Of a stretch of 48,598 nt of DNA, positions 1 to 8,945 are shown one piece after another. Both the position numbers and the translations under genes were made by a program. The notes under the pieces are model-generated. The model was not told where the DNA came from, did not search any database, and saw nothing but the letters and a program-made list of their open reading frames with translations. Origin of the DNA: Anaerolineae bacterium. Its GTDB lineage: Bacteria > Chloroflexota > Anaerolineae > J102. The stretch covers positions 1 to 48,598 of the forward strand of contig JALXCB010000123.1 in NCBI GenBank assembly GCA_026991225.1, read 5' to 3'. How positions within the stretch are numbered: position 1 is the stretch's first letter; every line of letters starts with the position of its first letter.

Positions 1-45
1 ATTCCGCTCTTCTTTTGTTAAGTTGACGTGGTATTGTTTCTTCAT
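1..45 (-). mobile_element. N-terminus of an IS630-like transposase (cut by window edge)
   Basis: The first 45 bases read on the minus strand as MKKQYHVNLTKEERN, starting at an ATG at 45 with an AGGAG ribosome binding site a few bases upstream. Short Lys-rich starts followed by a VxLTxEER motif are typical of the helix-turn-helix N-terminus of IS630-family transposases. Only 15 residues are visible, so the family is inferred from memory of that motif and the DDE domain cannot be checked. It lies where rpsB-tsf would often precede pyrH. Confidence 0.5.
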
Positions 46-116
46 GATTGATGGCTCCTGAAAGTGGTTTTCTCTCAGTATGCCATCCTATCATTCATTC
101 ATCAAATTACAGTTGA

Positions 117-860
<744 letters not shown>

Positions 861-934
861 AGCGGTTTCCCAATCCCGCATTCTTTTTGTACAATGAGGC
901 AGTTGTCCTTCGCTGACCCCATGCCAATGAAAAC

Positions 935-1080
935 CCCGCGGCCAACGTGGCGCGGGAAGCTGATGCCGTAATGCGTAACGACCTCACGAATTACGCATTA
1001 CGCATCACGCCTGTGGCAGACTCGCCCAACGTGGGCTTCAAGCCATTTGTGCAAACCAACGCAACGCTGTTTTCAAAGTA
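935..1080 (+). repeat. Composite intergenic element, copy 1 (M2-heptamers-M4-M5)
   Basis: M2 (GCGCGGGAAGC) is followed by a palindrome of degenerate CGTAATG/CGTAACG-type heptamers (about 965-1010), M4 (CTCGCCCAACGTGGG, from 1021) and an M5-like end (CTGTTTTCAAAGTAGG). The M5 end merges directly into the AGGAG ribosome binding site of frr. The element occupies nearly all of the pyrH-frr gap after a possible TACAAT -10 box at 890-895, so it may be part of the frr leader RNA. Confidence 0.8.
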
Positions 1081-1092
1081 GGAGACCGCCTC

Positions 1093-1662
1093 ATGTCCAA
1101 CGAAATCCTCGACGAAGTCAAATCTGAAGCGAAAGAACGCATGGAGGGGGCGATTCGGGCCCTGAAGCATGATCTCGCGGCCATCCGCACGGGCCGGGCC
1201 ACGCCCGCACTGCTGGATCACGTCAAGGTGGATTACTACGGCACGACCACCTCCATCAACCAGATCGCGGTGGTCACCGTGCCCGAACCCCGGCTGCTGG
1301 CCATCCGCCCCTTCAGCCCGGGCGATATCAAAATGATCGAGAAAGCCATCCTCAACTCCGACCTGGGGCTGAACCCTTCCAACGACGGTAAGATCATCCG
1401 TCTGACCATTCCTCAGCTCACCGAGGAGCGGCGTCGCGATCTGGCCAGGCAGGTGAAGAAGCGGGTGGAAGAGGCCCGGGTGGCCGTGCGCAACGTCCGC
1501 CGCGACGCCATCTCCGACCTGCGCGATTTCGAGAAGGAGAGCATGATCACCGAGGATGATCTGCGTTGGGGCATGGACGAGATTCAGAAGCTGACCGACG
1601 ACTACATCGAGAAAATCGACGAGATCGGCGACCAGAAGATCGACGAGATCATGGAAGTGTAG
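1093..1662 (+). CDS. frr: Ribosome recycling factor
   Basis: With EF-G it splits post-termination ribosomes so they can be reused. The 189-aa product is colinear with the family: an N-terminal helix (AKERMEGAIRALKHDLAAIRTGRATPALLDHV), the KVDYYGTTTSINQIA beta domain, and the C-terminal helices with IRLTIPQLTEERRRDLARQVKK and VAVRNVRRDAI. The start is fixed by AGGAGA seven bases upstream. It is separated from pyrH by a composite repeat rather than a simple spacer and is followed after 3 bp by uppS. Confidence 0.97.
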   Translation: MSNEILDEVKSEAKERMEGAIRALKHDLAAIRTGRATPALLDHVKVDYYGTTTSINQIAVVTVPEPRLLAIRPFSPGDIKMIEKAILNSDLGLNPSNDGKIIRLTIPQLTEERRRDLARQVKKRVEEARVAVRNVRRDAISDLRDFEKESMITEDDLRWGMDEIQKLTDDYIEKIDEIGDQKIDEIMEV

Positions 1663-1665
1663 CCT

Positions 1666-2430
1666 ATGCCCGGTCTGTTCAGTCGCACGCCGAAAACCAC
1701 GGAAGCAGACGCCATTTTCGATCCGCAGGGCGTCATTCCCGTGCATGTGGGCATCATCATGGACGGAAATGGACGCTGGGCCCGGGCGCGGGGGCTGCCC
1801 CGGGCCGCGGGGCACCGCGCGGGCACGAAGAACATTCGTCGCGTCCTCAGGGAATCTTTCAACATCGGCATCAAAGCCCTCACGGTCTACGCGTTCAGCA
1901 CCGAAAACTGGGCCCGGCCCAAAGACGAGGTCGATCATCTCATGCGCCTCATCAGTCAGAGCATTCAGGAAGAGCTGGATGATCTGGACGCCAATGGCGT
2001 GCGCATCCTGCACAGCGGCCGGCTGGAGGGCGTGAATCCCCGGCTGCAAGAGGAGATTCGCTACGCCATTGAGCGCACGAAGGCCAATGACGCGATTGTG
2101 CTCAATGTGGCCTTCAATTATGGCGGCCGGGCGGAGATCGTGGACGCCATCAAGAAGATCATGCGGGAAGGTTACTCGCCCGATCAGGTGACCGAGGAGC
2201 TGGTCTCCCAACACCTCTACACGCCCGACCTGCCCGATCCCGACCTCATCATCCGCACCGGCGGCGAGTTCCGCCTCTCCAACTTCCTCATCTGGCAGGC
2301 CGCCTACGCCGAGTTCTATTCCACGCCCGTCTACTGGCCCGATTTCGACGAGACCGAATTGCGCAAGGCCGTGGCTGTATTCCAGCATCGAGACAGGCGT
2401 TTCGGCAAGATCAAAGACACAGAGCGATAA
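1666..2430 (+). CDS. uppS: Isoprenyl transferase (undecaprenyl diphosphate synthase)
   Basis: Cis-prenyltransferase that makes the C55 lipid carrier precursor for peptidoglycan and surface glycans from FPP and IPP. The catalytic Asp lies in [41 protein letters not shown] and the C-terminal [19 protein letters not shown] motif are intact. At 254 aa the length is normal. The start lies 3 bp after the frr stop, so translation is probably coupled. Several genes elsewhere in the window (O-antigen ligase-like, UbiA, flippase-like, GT39-like) would use polyprenyl carriers. Confidence 0.96.
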   Translation: MPGLFSRTPKTTEADAIFDPQGVIPVHVGIIMDGNGRWARARGLPRAAGHRAGTKNIRRVLRESFNIGIKALTVYAFSTENWARPKDEVDHLMRLISQSIQEELDDLDANGVRILHSGRLEGVNPRLQEEIRYAIERTKANDAIVLNVAFNYGGRAEIVDAIKKIMREGYSPDQVTEELVSQHLYTPDLPDPDLIIRTGGEFRLSNFLIWQAAYAEFYSTPVYWPDFDETELRKAVAVFQHRDRRFGKIKDTER

Positions 2431-2432
2431 TC

Positions 2433-3230
2433 ATGCTCAAGCAGCGCGTCCTCTCTGCCATCATCCTCATTCCGCTGGTGGCCCTTGTGGCCTGGTTGGG
2501 GGGATGGTGGTTTACGGGGTTTGTGGCCCTGTATGCGGGCGTCACCGCGTGGGAGTTGTTGCGGCTGCTGAGCATGAATGAATTCGCGCAACCGGTCATG
2601 TGGCTGGGCGTGATCGTGGCCGCGTTGCTGGTGGCCGAAGGGGGGATGCCCCAAGATCCCTTGCGCCTTCAGGCGTTCCTGGCCGTGGTCATCCTCATCG
2701 GCCTGGTGACGGCCCTCTTCCTCAACCGCCCTACCGCCCCCACCGACCTGCTCCTCACCCTGGGCGCGGCCATCTACCTGGGCATGACCTTACGCTTCCT
2801 GGCTCTGATGCGCACCCGGCCCGACGGGCTCATGTGGCTGCTGGTGATGGCCGTCACCGTGTGGGTGATGGATTCGGGCGCGTATTTCACGGGCCGGGCC
2901 ATGGGCAAACACAAATTTTGGGAGCGCATCAGCCCCAAGAAGACGTGGGAGGGCTTTTTTGGCGGGCTGATCTTCGGGGCCATCGCCGCGGCGCTGATGG
3001 TGCAATTTCTCATCCCCGGCGGTTCCTGGCGCCAGGGCGTCATTCTAGGCGTGATCGTGGGCGTTGTGGGCCCTCTTGGCGACCTCAGCGAATCCCTGTT
3101 CAAGCGCCAGGCTGGGGCCAAAGACTCCTCCAATCTCATCCCCGGGCATGGCGGCTTCTTCGACCGCATCGATTCCTTTATTTTTGTGGCCCCAGTGTTT
3201 TATCTGATTCTTCAGTTTGCAGGGTGGTAA
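2433..3230 (+). CDS. cdsA: Phosphatidate cytidylyltransferase
   Basis: Integral membrane enzyme forming CDP-diacylglycerol from CTP and phosphatidic acid, the branch point of phospholipid synthesis. The 265-aa protein has about seven hydrophobic segments and the C-terminal CDS signature: ESLFKRQAGAKDSS followed by LIPGHGGFFDRIDS. The SPKKTWEGFFGG loop is also present. It starts 2 bp after uppS. Its last 53 bp overlap, on the opposite strand, the 3' end of the Uma2-like gene. In many bacteria dxr and rseP follow; here they do not. Confidence 0.95.
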   Translation: MLKQRVLSAIILIPLVALVAWLGGWWFTGFVALYAGVTAWELLRLLSMNEFAQPVMWLGVIVAALLVAEGGMPQDPLRLQAFLAVVILIGLVTALFLNRPTAPTDLLLTLGAAIYLGMTLRFLALMRTRPDGLMWLLVMAVTVWVMDSGAYFTGRAMGKHKFWERISPKKTWEGFFGGLIFGAIAAALMVQFLIPGGSWRQGVILGVIVGVVGPLGDLSESLFKRQAGAKDSSNLIPGHGGFFDRIDSFIFVAPVFYLILQFAGW

Positions 3231-3945
3231 GCCGCGATTCCAGTTGGGCGACGAACGCGGCGTGTTCTTCGGACGCCAACCCCTGTTGCAGCACCTCCAG
3301 CACTTTCTTCAAATCCCCGGTCAGCAAAGCTATTCCATCCAGCCACAAGCCGGGAAAGACCTCGCTGCGCAGCACGCCCTTTTCGTCGGGGGATAGGTTT
3401 TCGTAAACGCCCTCGCGCAGGATGAACCAATCCAACTGGCCTTCGTACATTTGCAGGGCGATGTATTCCTGCACGCCGGAGCGGGCGTAGAGTCGTTTCT
3501 TGACGTGCATATCGTAGGCGGCGCTGCTGGCAGCGATCTCGATGACGAGCTCGGGCGGCCCGGCCAGGAAATCATCCTCGGTCACTTGCGAGCTCCCACC
3601 CAACCTTTCATCCAGACGCAGGAGCGCGTCGGGCTGCACCTCATTTTCGTTGTCCAGCCGCACGGTGGGGTTGTCCGCGACGTACAGGCCGGGCGTATGG
3701 GCGCTATAAAGCGTAAGCCAGCCAATCACATGGGCGTGGGGACGACTGTGGCTGTGAAAGTGGGTGGGCGATGGCATATACACGACTCCTTCGATGAGTT
3801 CCGCTTTTTTGATCTCGGGGTGCGCGCGATAGCGGCGCTCGAATTCGGCCCGGCTGAGGCGGTCGCCCGGAGCCAGGGGCGGGGCGACGCCCGCGGTGAT
3901 TCGAGGGATGATCTTCGGGGCTCGGTTGGAGATGCGTACGTTCAT
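3178..3945 (-). CDS. Uma2 family endonuclease-like protein
   Basis: Uma2 (DUF820) proteins have a restriction-endonuclease-like fold and are abundant in Chloroflexota and cyanobacteria; their physiological role is unclear. The core is visible: a start like LSRAEFERRYRAHPEIKKAELIEG, then VQPDALLRL, then PELVIEIAASSAAYDMHVKK and YARSGVQEYIAL, giving the usual D...E(I)x...K pattern. The start at 3945 is set by GGAGGAG just upstream; longer in-frame reading upstream is a shadow of the ComEA-like gene. The 255-aa product is longer than the usual ~190 because of a C-terminal extension, part of which overlaps the end of cdsA. Confidence 0.85.
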   Translation of the reverse strand: MNVRISNRAPKIIPRITAGVAPPLAPGDRLSRAEFERRYRAHPEIKKAELIEGVVYMPSPTHFHSHSRPHAHVIGWLTLYSAHTPGLYVADNPTVRLDNENEVQPDALLRLDERLGGSSQVTEDDFLAGPPELVIEIAASSAAYDMHVKKRLYARSGVQEYIALQMYEGQLDWFILREGVYENLSPDEKGVLRSEVFPGLWLDGIALLTGDLKKVLEVLQQGLASEEHAAFVAQLESRLTTLQTEESDKTLGPQK

Positions 3946-3973
3946 GTCTCCTCCATGAAAAGGGGCTTCCTCA

Positions 3974-3982
3974 AGTATAGCA
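3974..3982 (-). promoter_or_regulatory. Extended -10 promoter for the Uma2-like gene
   Basis: On the minus strand the sequence reads TGCTATACT, an extended -10 element, 29 bp upstream of the start codon at 3945, which would give a leader of about 20 nt. No good -35 hexamer is seen at 17 bp, as expected for extended -10 promoters. The same nonamer or a close variant occurs upstream of dinG and the flippase-like gene. Confidence 0.5.
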
Positions 3983-4006
3983 TGAATCGGGCCGAATTTC
4001 ATCCCC

Positions 4007-4663
4007 TCATCGCACCTCGACATAAGGACGGATTTTGGCCAGTTTGGCTTCGCCAATGCCTTTGACCCGCAGCAGGTCATCGACGGAGCTGTAGGGCCGG
4101 CCTTCGATGATGCGTTGGGCCATGGCGGGCCCGATGCCCGGCAGGCTCTCCAGCTCCTCCTGGGTGGCGGTGTTGAGGTCGATGGGCCCCGCGAGCGCGT
4201 CGTCCCCATTGGCGGGGGAGCTGCTTCCGGCCAGGGATGCGCTGTCCGTGCGGGTGGTGGGAGGCGGCCCGCTGGTTTCTTCTTGGGTGGGCACGTAGAT
4301 CTGCTCGCCATCGGAGAGGGGATGGGCGAGGTTGATGGCGACCAGATCGGCGTCGTCCAGTTCGCCGCCCGCGGCGTCGATGGCGTCCACCACGAGGCTG
4401 TCGGGCGGGAGGCGGTAGACGCCCGGCTTTTGTACGGCGCCGCTGACGTAGACGCGCAGGGGCGCGGGCGTGGCTGTGGGGGTGGGATCGGAGAGAAGTG
4501 TTTCGGAGCAGGCGGGATCGGCGGTCTGGGCTTCGGGCGGAATAATCTCGATGGGCTGGGGCGCGGGCTGCCTGACGACGAAGAGCGCATACGCTACGAA
4601 CAGCGCCAGCCAGAAGAATGATGTGCCGATAATAGCCGGAAGGTGCGATCGCAGATCGGGCAT
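4007..4663 (-). CDS. comEA: ComEA-like helix-hairpin-helix DNA-binding protein
   Basis: A membrane-anchored DNA-binding protein of the kind that receives DNA at the cell surface during natural transformation. The order is: one N-terminal transmembrane segment (about residues 10-30), a Pro/Thr linker, an SLBB domain (RVYVSGAVQKPGVYRLP to EQIYVPTQEE), an acidic-Ser linker, and a C-terminal double helix-hairpin-helix (IDLNTATQEELESLPGIGPA and LLRVKGIGEAKLAKIRPYVEVR). The start at 4663 has AGGAAA upstream; the in-frame ATG at 4705 lies inside the repeat. No comEC or other competence gene is adjacent, so the DNA uptake role is inferred from domains only. Confidence 0.87.
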   Translation of the reverse strand: MPDLRSHLPAIIGTSFFWLALFVAYALFVVRQPAPQPIEIIPPEAQTADPACSETLLSDPTPTATPAPLRVYVSGAVQKPGVYRLPPDSLVVDAIDAAGGELDDADLVAINLAHPLSDGEQIYVPTQEETSGPPPTTRTDSASLAGSSSPANGDDALAGPIDLNTATQEELESLPGIGPAMAQRIIEGRPYSSVDDLLRVKGIGEAKLAKIRPYVEVR

Positions 4664-4672
4664 GGTCGTTTC

Positions 4673-4850
4673 CTGTTCTGAAAATAGCGTTGCATTGGTT
4701 TGCAAAAATGGCTTGAAGCCATGTTGGGCGAGTCTGCAACCGGCGTGATGCGTAATGCGTAATTCGTGAGGTCGTTACGCATTACGTTTCACGGGATCGG
4801 CTTCCCGCGCCGCTCTGGCCGCGGGGCGTTTTCGTCCGTGTCGGCGAGCC
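4673..4850 (-). repeat. Composite intergenic element, copy 2
   Basis: Read on the minus strand the order is M1 (GCCGACACGGACGAAAACG), M2 (GCGGCCAGAGCGGCGCGGGAAGCC), heptamers of the CGTGAAA/CGTAATG type forming a palindrome around GACCTCACG, M4 (GCAGACTCGCCCAACATGG) and M5 (CTATTTTCAGAACAGG). M5 runs straight into the ribosome binding site of the ComEA-like gene. M1 and M2 are translated as the last residues of the upstream 133-aa protein, whose TGA stop lies in the first CGTGAAA heptamer. Confidence 0.85.
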
Positions 4851-5190
4851 ATTTGCTCGTCACGATCTCCATCATCGTTTCGAAGACGCGGGGGAAATCT
4901 TCGGCGTTTTCGAGGGTGGCGGCTGTCTCCCAATGGTGAGTGGTGGATTCCTGAAAGGCGTATGCGTTCCCTTTGATGACGAGGGTCTGACTGCGGGGAG
5001 GCGCGGCCGTATTCGTTCGTTTCAGATAAACCCGTCCCCCGCGATCCGCTTTCAACCGAAAGACGCCCGCCGCCCCATGCAGGCTGGCCTCCAGGGTTCC
5101 TGCTTCGGTCATGAAGACGTCCCATCCCCTGGTTTCCAGAAATCGGCGCAGTTCGTGGAGGGGAAAGTCCCCGCGGCGTTGAACAGTCAT
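4789..5190 (-). CDS. Unknown 133-aa protein with repeat-derived C-terminus
   Basis: No family recognised. The product is mixed alpha/beta with no signal or membrane segment. The start has AGGAAA upstream and a good minus-strand promoter (TTGTCA, 17 bp, TATAAT at 5261-5233). The last ~17 residues (ADTDENAPRPERRGKPIP) are encoded by modules M1 and M2 of the composite repeat, and the stop is the TGA of the first heptamer. The natural C-terminus was therefore probably replaced or extended by repeat insertion. Two Trp-containing stretches (RGWDVFMTEAG, HHWETAATL) are the most distinctive parts. Confidence 0.7.
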   Translation of the reverse strand: MTVQRRGDFPLHELRRFLETRGWDVFMTEAGTLEASLHGAAGVFRLKADRGGRVYLKRTNTAAPPRSQTLVIKGNAYAFQESTTHHWETAATLENAEDFPRVFETMMEIVTSKWLADTDENAPRPERRGKPIP

Positions 5191-5232
5191 CGAGGTTTCC
5201 TGGGATGAAGAGAGTGGAAGTTCCGTATGGGA

Positions 5233-5261
5233 ATTATAATGAAGCGTTCGGGGTTTGACAA
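5233..5261 (-). promoter_or_regulatory. Sigma70-type promoter for the 133-aa gene
   Basis: Minus strand TTGTCA (5261-5256), 17 bp spacer, perfect TATAAT (5238-5233). The start codon at 5190 would be about 36 nt downstream of the transcription start. Confidence 0.65.
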
Positions 5262-5285
5262 CAGCGGGCGCGAGGAGGCCAGCGT

Positions 5286-5315
5286 TTGCTCTGGACAGCG
5301 GGTTCTCTGTATAAT
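5286..5315 (+). promoter_or_regulatory. Sigma70-type promoter for the amidotransferase-murI-kinase operon
   Basis: TTGCTC (5286-5291), 18 bp, TATAAT (5310-5315). Transcription would start near 5322, downstream of the in-frame ATG at 5227. This argues for translation from 5350 or 5356. The promoter diverges from the 133-aa gene promoter only 25 bp away. Confidence 0.65.
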
Positions 5316-5349
5316 CTCAACCATCTCCCAACTGGACGATGGATTTCTC

Positions 5350-6117
5350 ATGGCCATGACCGACTCCAAACCTCCCGTCATCGGCATTCCTGTGGCGCAA
5401 GGCGAGAACGCCCGCGGCGCCAAGCTGTATGTCGTGCATCAGCTTTATCTGGACGCGGTTTATCGGGCGGGCGGTATTCCCTGCCCTGTGCCGCTGCATC
5501 TGGATGAAAAAGTGTATCGTGAGATATTTCGGCGCATGAATGGGTTGTTACTGGCGGGGGGTGAGGATATCGATCCGCGTCTTTATCACGCACAGCCCAA
5601 TGGTCATCTTGAGAAGATCGATCCGGATCGGGATCGCGTGGAGATTATGCTGACGCGGTGGGCTGTGGAGGAAAAGATGCCCATTCTCGGCATCTGCCGC
5701 GGGCATCAGTTGCTGAATGTAGCCCTGGGAGGCGCGCTTTATCAGGATATTCGGGCGGAGATGGGGGTTGAAGAGGTGCACGACATGCGAGGCAAGGGGC
5801 CGAACTTTCGCCAACAACGCCCCCATCAGGTGAAGCTGGATCCCACCAGCCGCATCGCTCAGGCGCTGGGCGCGGTGTTGTGGGTGAATTCTCTGCATCA
5901 TCAGGCCGTGGCCACGCCGGGCCAGGGTCTGCGGGTCATCGGCATGTCTCCCGAGGGCGTGATCGAGGCGACGGAGCTGGAAGGGCACCCTTTCGCGGTC
6001 ACGGTGCAGTGGCATCCCGAGATGCTGCGCGATGATGAGCAGATGCTGAAGCTGTTTCAGTTGCTGGTGGAGGAGGCGGCGCGGTTCCGCGCTCACCGTC
6101 AGGATTGCGCATGTTGA
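5350..6117 (+). CDS. Gamma-glutamyl-gamma-aminobutyrate hydrolase family protein (peptidase C26)
   Basis: Class I glutamine amidotransferase-like hydrolase of the PuuD/C26 type, which cleaves gamma-glutamyl amide bonds. Seen: PVIGIPV start, GLLLAGGEDIDP, the nucleophile elbow GICRGHQLLNVALGG with Cys116, RPHQVKLD, VNSLHHQAV and the catalytic VQWHPEM. At 255 aa it is normal length. A longer reading from 5227 is rejected because the promoter lies inside it. The murI start overlaps its stop by 7 bp, so it belongs to a run of genes handling glutamate, glutamine and aspartate compounds. The exact substrate cannot be told. Confidence 0.9.
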   Translation: MAMTDSKPPVIGIPVAQGENARGAKLYVVHQLYLDAVYRAGGIPCPVPLHLDEKVYREIFRRMNGLLLAGGEDIDPRLYHAQPNGHLEKIDPDRDRVEIMLTRWAVEEKMPILGICRGHQLLNVALGGALYQDIRAEMGVEEVHDMRGKGPNFRQQRPHQVKLDPTSRIAQALGAVLWVNSLHHQAVATPGQGLRVIGMSPEGVIEATELEGHPFAVTVQWHPEMLRDDEQMLKLFQLLVEEAARFRAHRQDCAC

Positions 6118-6947
6118 CCCGGGACGATAGGCGGGATAAACCCATTGGCGTATTCGATTCAGGCGTGGGCGGACTGTCGGTGTGGCGGGAAATCGTGCGG
6201 CTGATGCCGAACGAAAGCGTCATCTATCTCGCGGATCAGGCTCGGGTTCCGTACGGTGATCGGACAAAGGGGGAGGTCGAACGGTTTACCCATGACTCGG
6301 TGGCCTGGCTGCTGTCGCAAGACGTCAAGCTGGTGGTCATCGCCTGCAATACGGCCTCGGCCGCGGCTTTGACCAGTCTGCGTCAGCGTTGGCCCGAGAC
6401 GCCCATCGTGGGCATGGAGCCCGCGGTGAAGCCCGCCAGCCAGCGTACGCGCACGGGGCATGTGGGGGTGTTGGCGACGCCCGGCACGCTGCGGGCGGAG
6501 CGTTTCTCCAGCCTGGTGGAGCGCTTTGCCAATGGCGTTCATGTGCACACGGTGATGGGAACGGGTTTAGTGAAGATGGTGGAGCAAAACAAGTTGGGCG
6601 GGCCGGAGGTGGAGGCCCGATTGCGGGCCATCCTGGCTCCAGTATTGGAAGCGAATATCGATCATCTCGTGTTGGGATGCACGCATTTCCCCTTCCTCGC
6701 CGCCTCGCTTCGCAGGGTGCTGGGAGATGGGGTACAATTGGTGGACCCTGCGCCCGCGGTGGCCCGCCAAACGCAACGCGTCCTGGCGCGCGAGGGCTTG
6801 CAGCGAGCGCTTTCTGAACCGGGCCTGTGGCGTTTCGTGACCACGGGCGAGCTGGCGCACTTCCAGCGTGCTGTCACCCGGCTTGTGGCTGCCGAACTGG
6901 CAACGCTGGGACGCCCCACCCTCTTTCAATCGATCGACATCGACTGA
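6111..6947 (+). CDS. murI: Glutamate racemase
   Basis: Cofactor-independent enzyme converting L- to D-glutamate for peptidoglycan. The two catalytic cysteines are in IACNTASA (Cys79) and LGCTHFPF (Cys190); GVFDSGVGGLSV, LADQARVPYGD and ATPGT are also intact. ATG at 6111 is chosen over TTG at 6105 because AGGA at 6101-6104 is correctly spaced for it. The start overlaps the upstream stop (ATGTTGA), implying translational coupling. 278 aa is typical. Confidence 0.95.
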   Translation: MLTRDDRRDKPIGVFDSGVGGLSVWREIVRLMPNESVIYLADQARVPYGDRTKGEVERFTHDSVAWLLSQDVKLVVIACNTASAAALTSLRQRWPETPIVGMEPAVKPASQRTRTGHVGVLATPGTLRAERFSSLVERFANGVHVHTVMGTGLVKMVEQNKLGGPEVEARLRAILAPVLEANIDHLVLGCTHFPFLAASLRRVLGDGVQLVDPAPAVARQTQRVLAREGLQRALSEPGLWRFVTTGELAHFQRAVTRLVAAELATLGRPTLFQSIDID

Positions 6948-6971
6948 CGCCCGGCAGGGAGCATTGTCCGG

Positions 6972-8945
6972 GTGGAAATCACGATTGGCGTTGACGCGTC
7001 AACAAGGCAGGCGTCTATGATTCAGACATCGGACTCATTCTCAGACGGAATGGCTCAATTGGACGCGGCGGAAGACGCCGAAAAAGAACGGCTTTTGCAG
7101 CACATGGCTTCTTTGCAAAGACGGGCTCAGCATTTCTCACTGCTGGATGAGAGGAGCCAGGCTGAGTTCTTCCAACAACTCATCGAATTACTTCCCATTG
7201 GGATAGTGGTACACATCAATGGCGTCATTGTTATGGCCAACCCGGCCGCCATGGCTATCATGGGCGTCGAGAACCCTGAAGAGTTTATGGGCAAACGGGT
7301 TATGGAATTCGTTCATGCGGATTCTCATCTTCAGGCGGCGGAGCGAGTGGAGCTCTTGCTGCAGCAACCCGAGACTGATGAGTTCACCATTGTTCCCTTC
7401 ATCGAAGAAACCCTTCTGACAGCGCAGGGCGAGCCTTTTGAAGCAGAAGTCGCGGGGATACGTATGGCCCCCACCGAGGACGGCATCCCCATCCTGGTGT
7501 TGTTTCGGGACATCACGGAGCAGAAGCGACAGCGGAAGGCGTTGGAGGCGAGCGAATCTCGGTTTCGGCATCTGGTCGGCTTGTTGCCCGACGGGGTCAT
7601 CATTCACAAAAACAAGGAGATCGTCTTCGTCAATGACGCCGTCCTGGAGATGATGAAGGTGGAGAATCCCGAAGAGCTCATCGGCAGGTCCATCGATGAG
7701 TTCTTGCTGCCCGAGGAGCGGGATTTCGTGGAGTCGCGGATTCAGCAACTTTTGAACAATTGGGAGGCGCTGCCCCTTTCCAAGAATCATCTCCGTCGGC
7801 CCAGCGGGGAGACGTTCCTTGTGGAGGTGCGGGCTTTTCCCTTTGAAGAGCATGGGGAGAAGGCGATCCTGCTCGTGATTCGCGATATCACCGAGATGGA
7901 AAGGATGCGGGTGGAGCTGGAGAAGAATGAGGCTAAGTTTCGTTTACTGGCCGATTTGCTTCCTGCATTGGTGTATCTGGTGGATGAGAATGGCAAAATC
8001 GTTTACATGAATCGATTTGCTTACAATGCGCTGGGATATACTTTTGAGGAGCTTCGGGAAGTTGATTTCTTCGAAATCATTGCTCCTCACCACCTGACTC
8101 ATTGTAAAAAAGTCTTTCACGCTCTGAAGATCGGCGAATCCACTTATGATGAGCTCACGGTGCGGGATAAGCAGGGGGCGCTGCATTGGGTGGCGGTGTG
8201 GATCACGAAAACCATCATGGATGAAAAGATGGTTGGACTCGGAGTGGCCATGGATATTACCTGGCGAAAGGAGATGGAAGCGGCATTGAAGAGTCACACC
8301 CATCGCCTGGTGACCGCATTGGAGGAGGAGCGGCGGCGGATGGCGAATGAGCTCCATGATGAGGTGGGACAACAACTCATTGGCATGAAGTTTGCCATGG
8401 AACGGGCGCTTCATCATGCACAAGCGCCCGAGGCCCGACGATCCATCGAAGATGCGTTACTGCAACTGAGCAGTTTGACCGATCAGGTGAGGGAATTGTC
8501 GCTTTCCTTCCGTCCGGCCATGCTCGATAATCTGGGACTGTTGCACACGCTGTTATGGCATTTCAAGCGATATTCCGCCCGCACGGGCATTCAGGTGCGA
8601 TTCAATCATTCAGGGTTGGATGAGGTGGACCTACCCCAGTCTTACGCCATCACCGTCTACCGGGTTATTCAGGAAGCGCTGACGAATATCGCCCGTTACG
8701 CCCAAACCGACAAGGTCGTCATTGAAATCCAGGTGACCGACCATCGTCTGGTCTTGAGCATTCAGGATGATGGTGTTGGCTTCGATCCCGAAGAAGCCTT
8801 GCGAGATTTTCAATCCAGCGGACTAAGAGGCATGAAGGAGCGCGTGCATCTGCTGTCCGGGAGTCTGGACATTCGAAGCGCTCCGCAAGAAGGGACAACC
8901 ATTTTCGCTACGATTCCACTCCCCCCTCTTTCAAGTCAGAGATGA
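6972..8945 (+). CDS. Soluble triple-PAS sensor histidine kinase (NarX/DegS-type, HisKA_3)
   Basis: Sensor half of a two-component system. Three PAS domains (about residues 65-190, 190-310 and 318-440, each starting with an LLP[IDA] motif) precede a HisKA_3 dimerisation domain with the phospho-acceptor His462 in ANELHDEVGQQL. A HATPase_c domain follows with QEALTNIARYA, IQDDGVGFDP and GLRGMKERV. No signal peptide or transmembrane segment is seen, so the ligand is probably cytoplasmic. A GTG start at 6972 (AGGGAG upstream) and an ATG at 7017 (AAGG upstream) are both possible. It lies 24 bp after murI and overlaps the regulator gene by 4 bp. Confidence 0.93.
   Translation: MEITIGVDASTRQASMIQTSDSFSDGMAQLDAAEDAEKERLLQHMASLQRRAQHFSLLDERSQAEFFQQLIELLPIGIVVHINGVIVMANPAAMAIMGVENPEEFMGKRVMEFVHADSHLQAAERVELLLQQPETDEFTIVPFIEETLLTAQGEPFEAEVAGIRMAPTEDGIPILVLFRDITEQKRQRKALEASESRFRHLVGLLPDGVIIHKNKEIVFVNDAVLEMMKVENPEELIGRSIDEFLLPEERDFVESRIQQLLNNWEALPLSKNHLRRPSGETFLVEVRAFPFEEHGEKAILLVIRDITEMERMRVELEKNEAKFRLLADLLPALVYLVDENGKIVYMNRFAYNALGYTFEELREVDFFEIIAPHHLTHCKKVFHALKIGESTYDELTVRDKQGALHWVAVWITKTIMDEKMVGLGVAMDITWRKEMEAALKSHTHRLVTALEEERRRMANELHDEVGQQLIGMKFAMERALHHAQAPEARRSIEDALLQLSSLTDQVRELSLSFRPAMLDNLGLLHTLLWHFKRYSARTGIQVRFNHSGLDEVDLPQSYAITVYRVIQEALTNIARYAQTDKVVIEIQVTDHRLVLSIQDDGVGFDPEEALRDFQSSGLRGMKERVHLLSGSLDIRSAPQEGTTIFATIPLPPLSSQR

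Noticed and set aside
935-1080. Heptamer arrays as CRISPR repeats
   Set aside because: Units are 7 bp and degenerate without spacers, arranged as palindromes, and there are no cas genes in the window.
3178-4590. A single 470-aa protein joining ComEA-like sequence to the Uma2-like domain
   Set aside because: The N-terminal half is an out-of-frame shadow of the ComEA-like gene (Pro/Ser-rich nonsense). The real Uma2 start at 3945 has a strong ribosome binding site.
5227-5349. N-terminal extension of the C26 amidotransferase from an ATG at 5227
   Set aside because: The extension includes a TTGCTC-18-TATAAT promoter and has no similarity to the family start, which begins near 5350.
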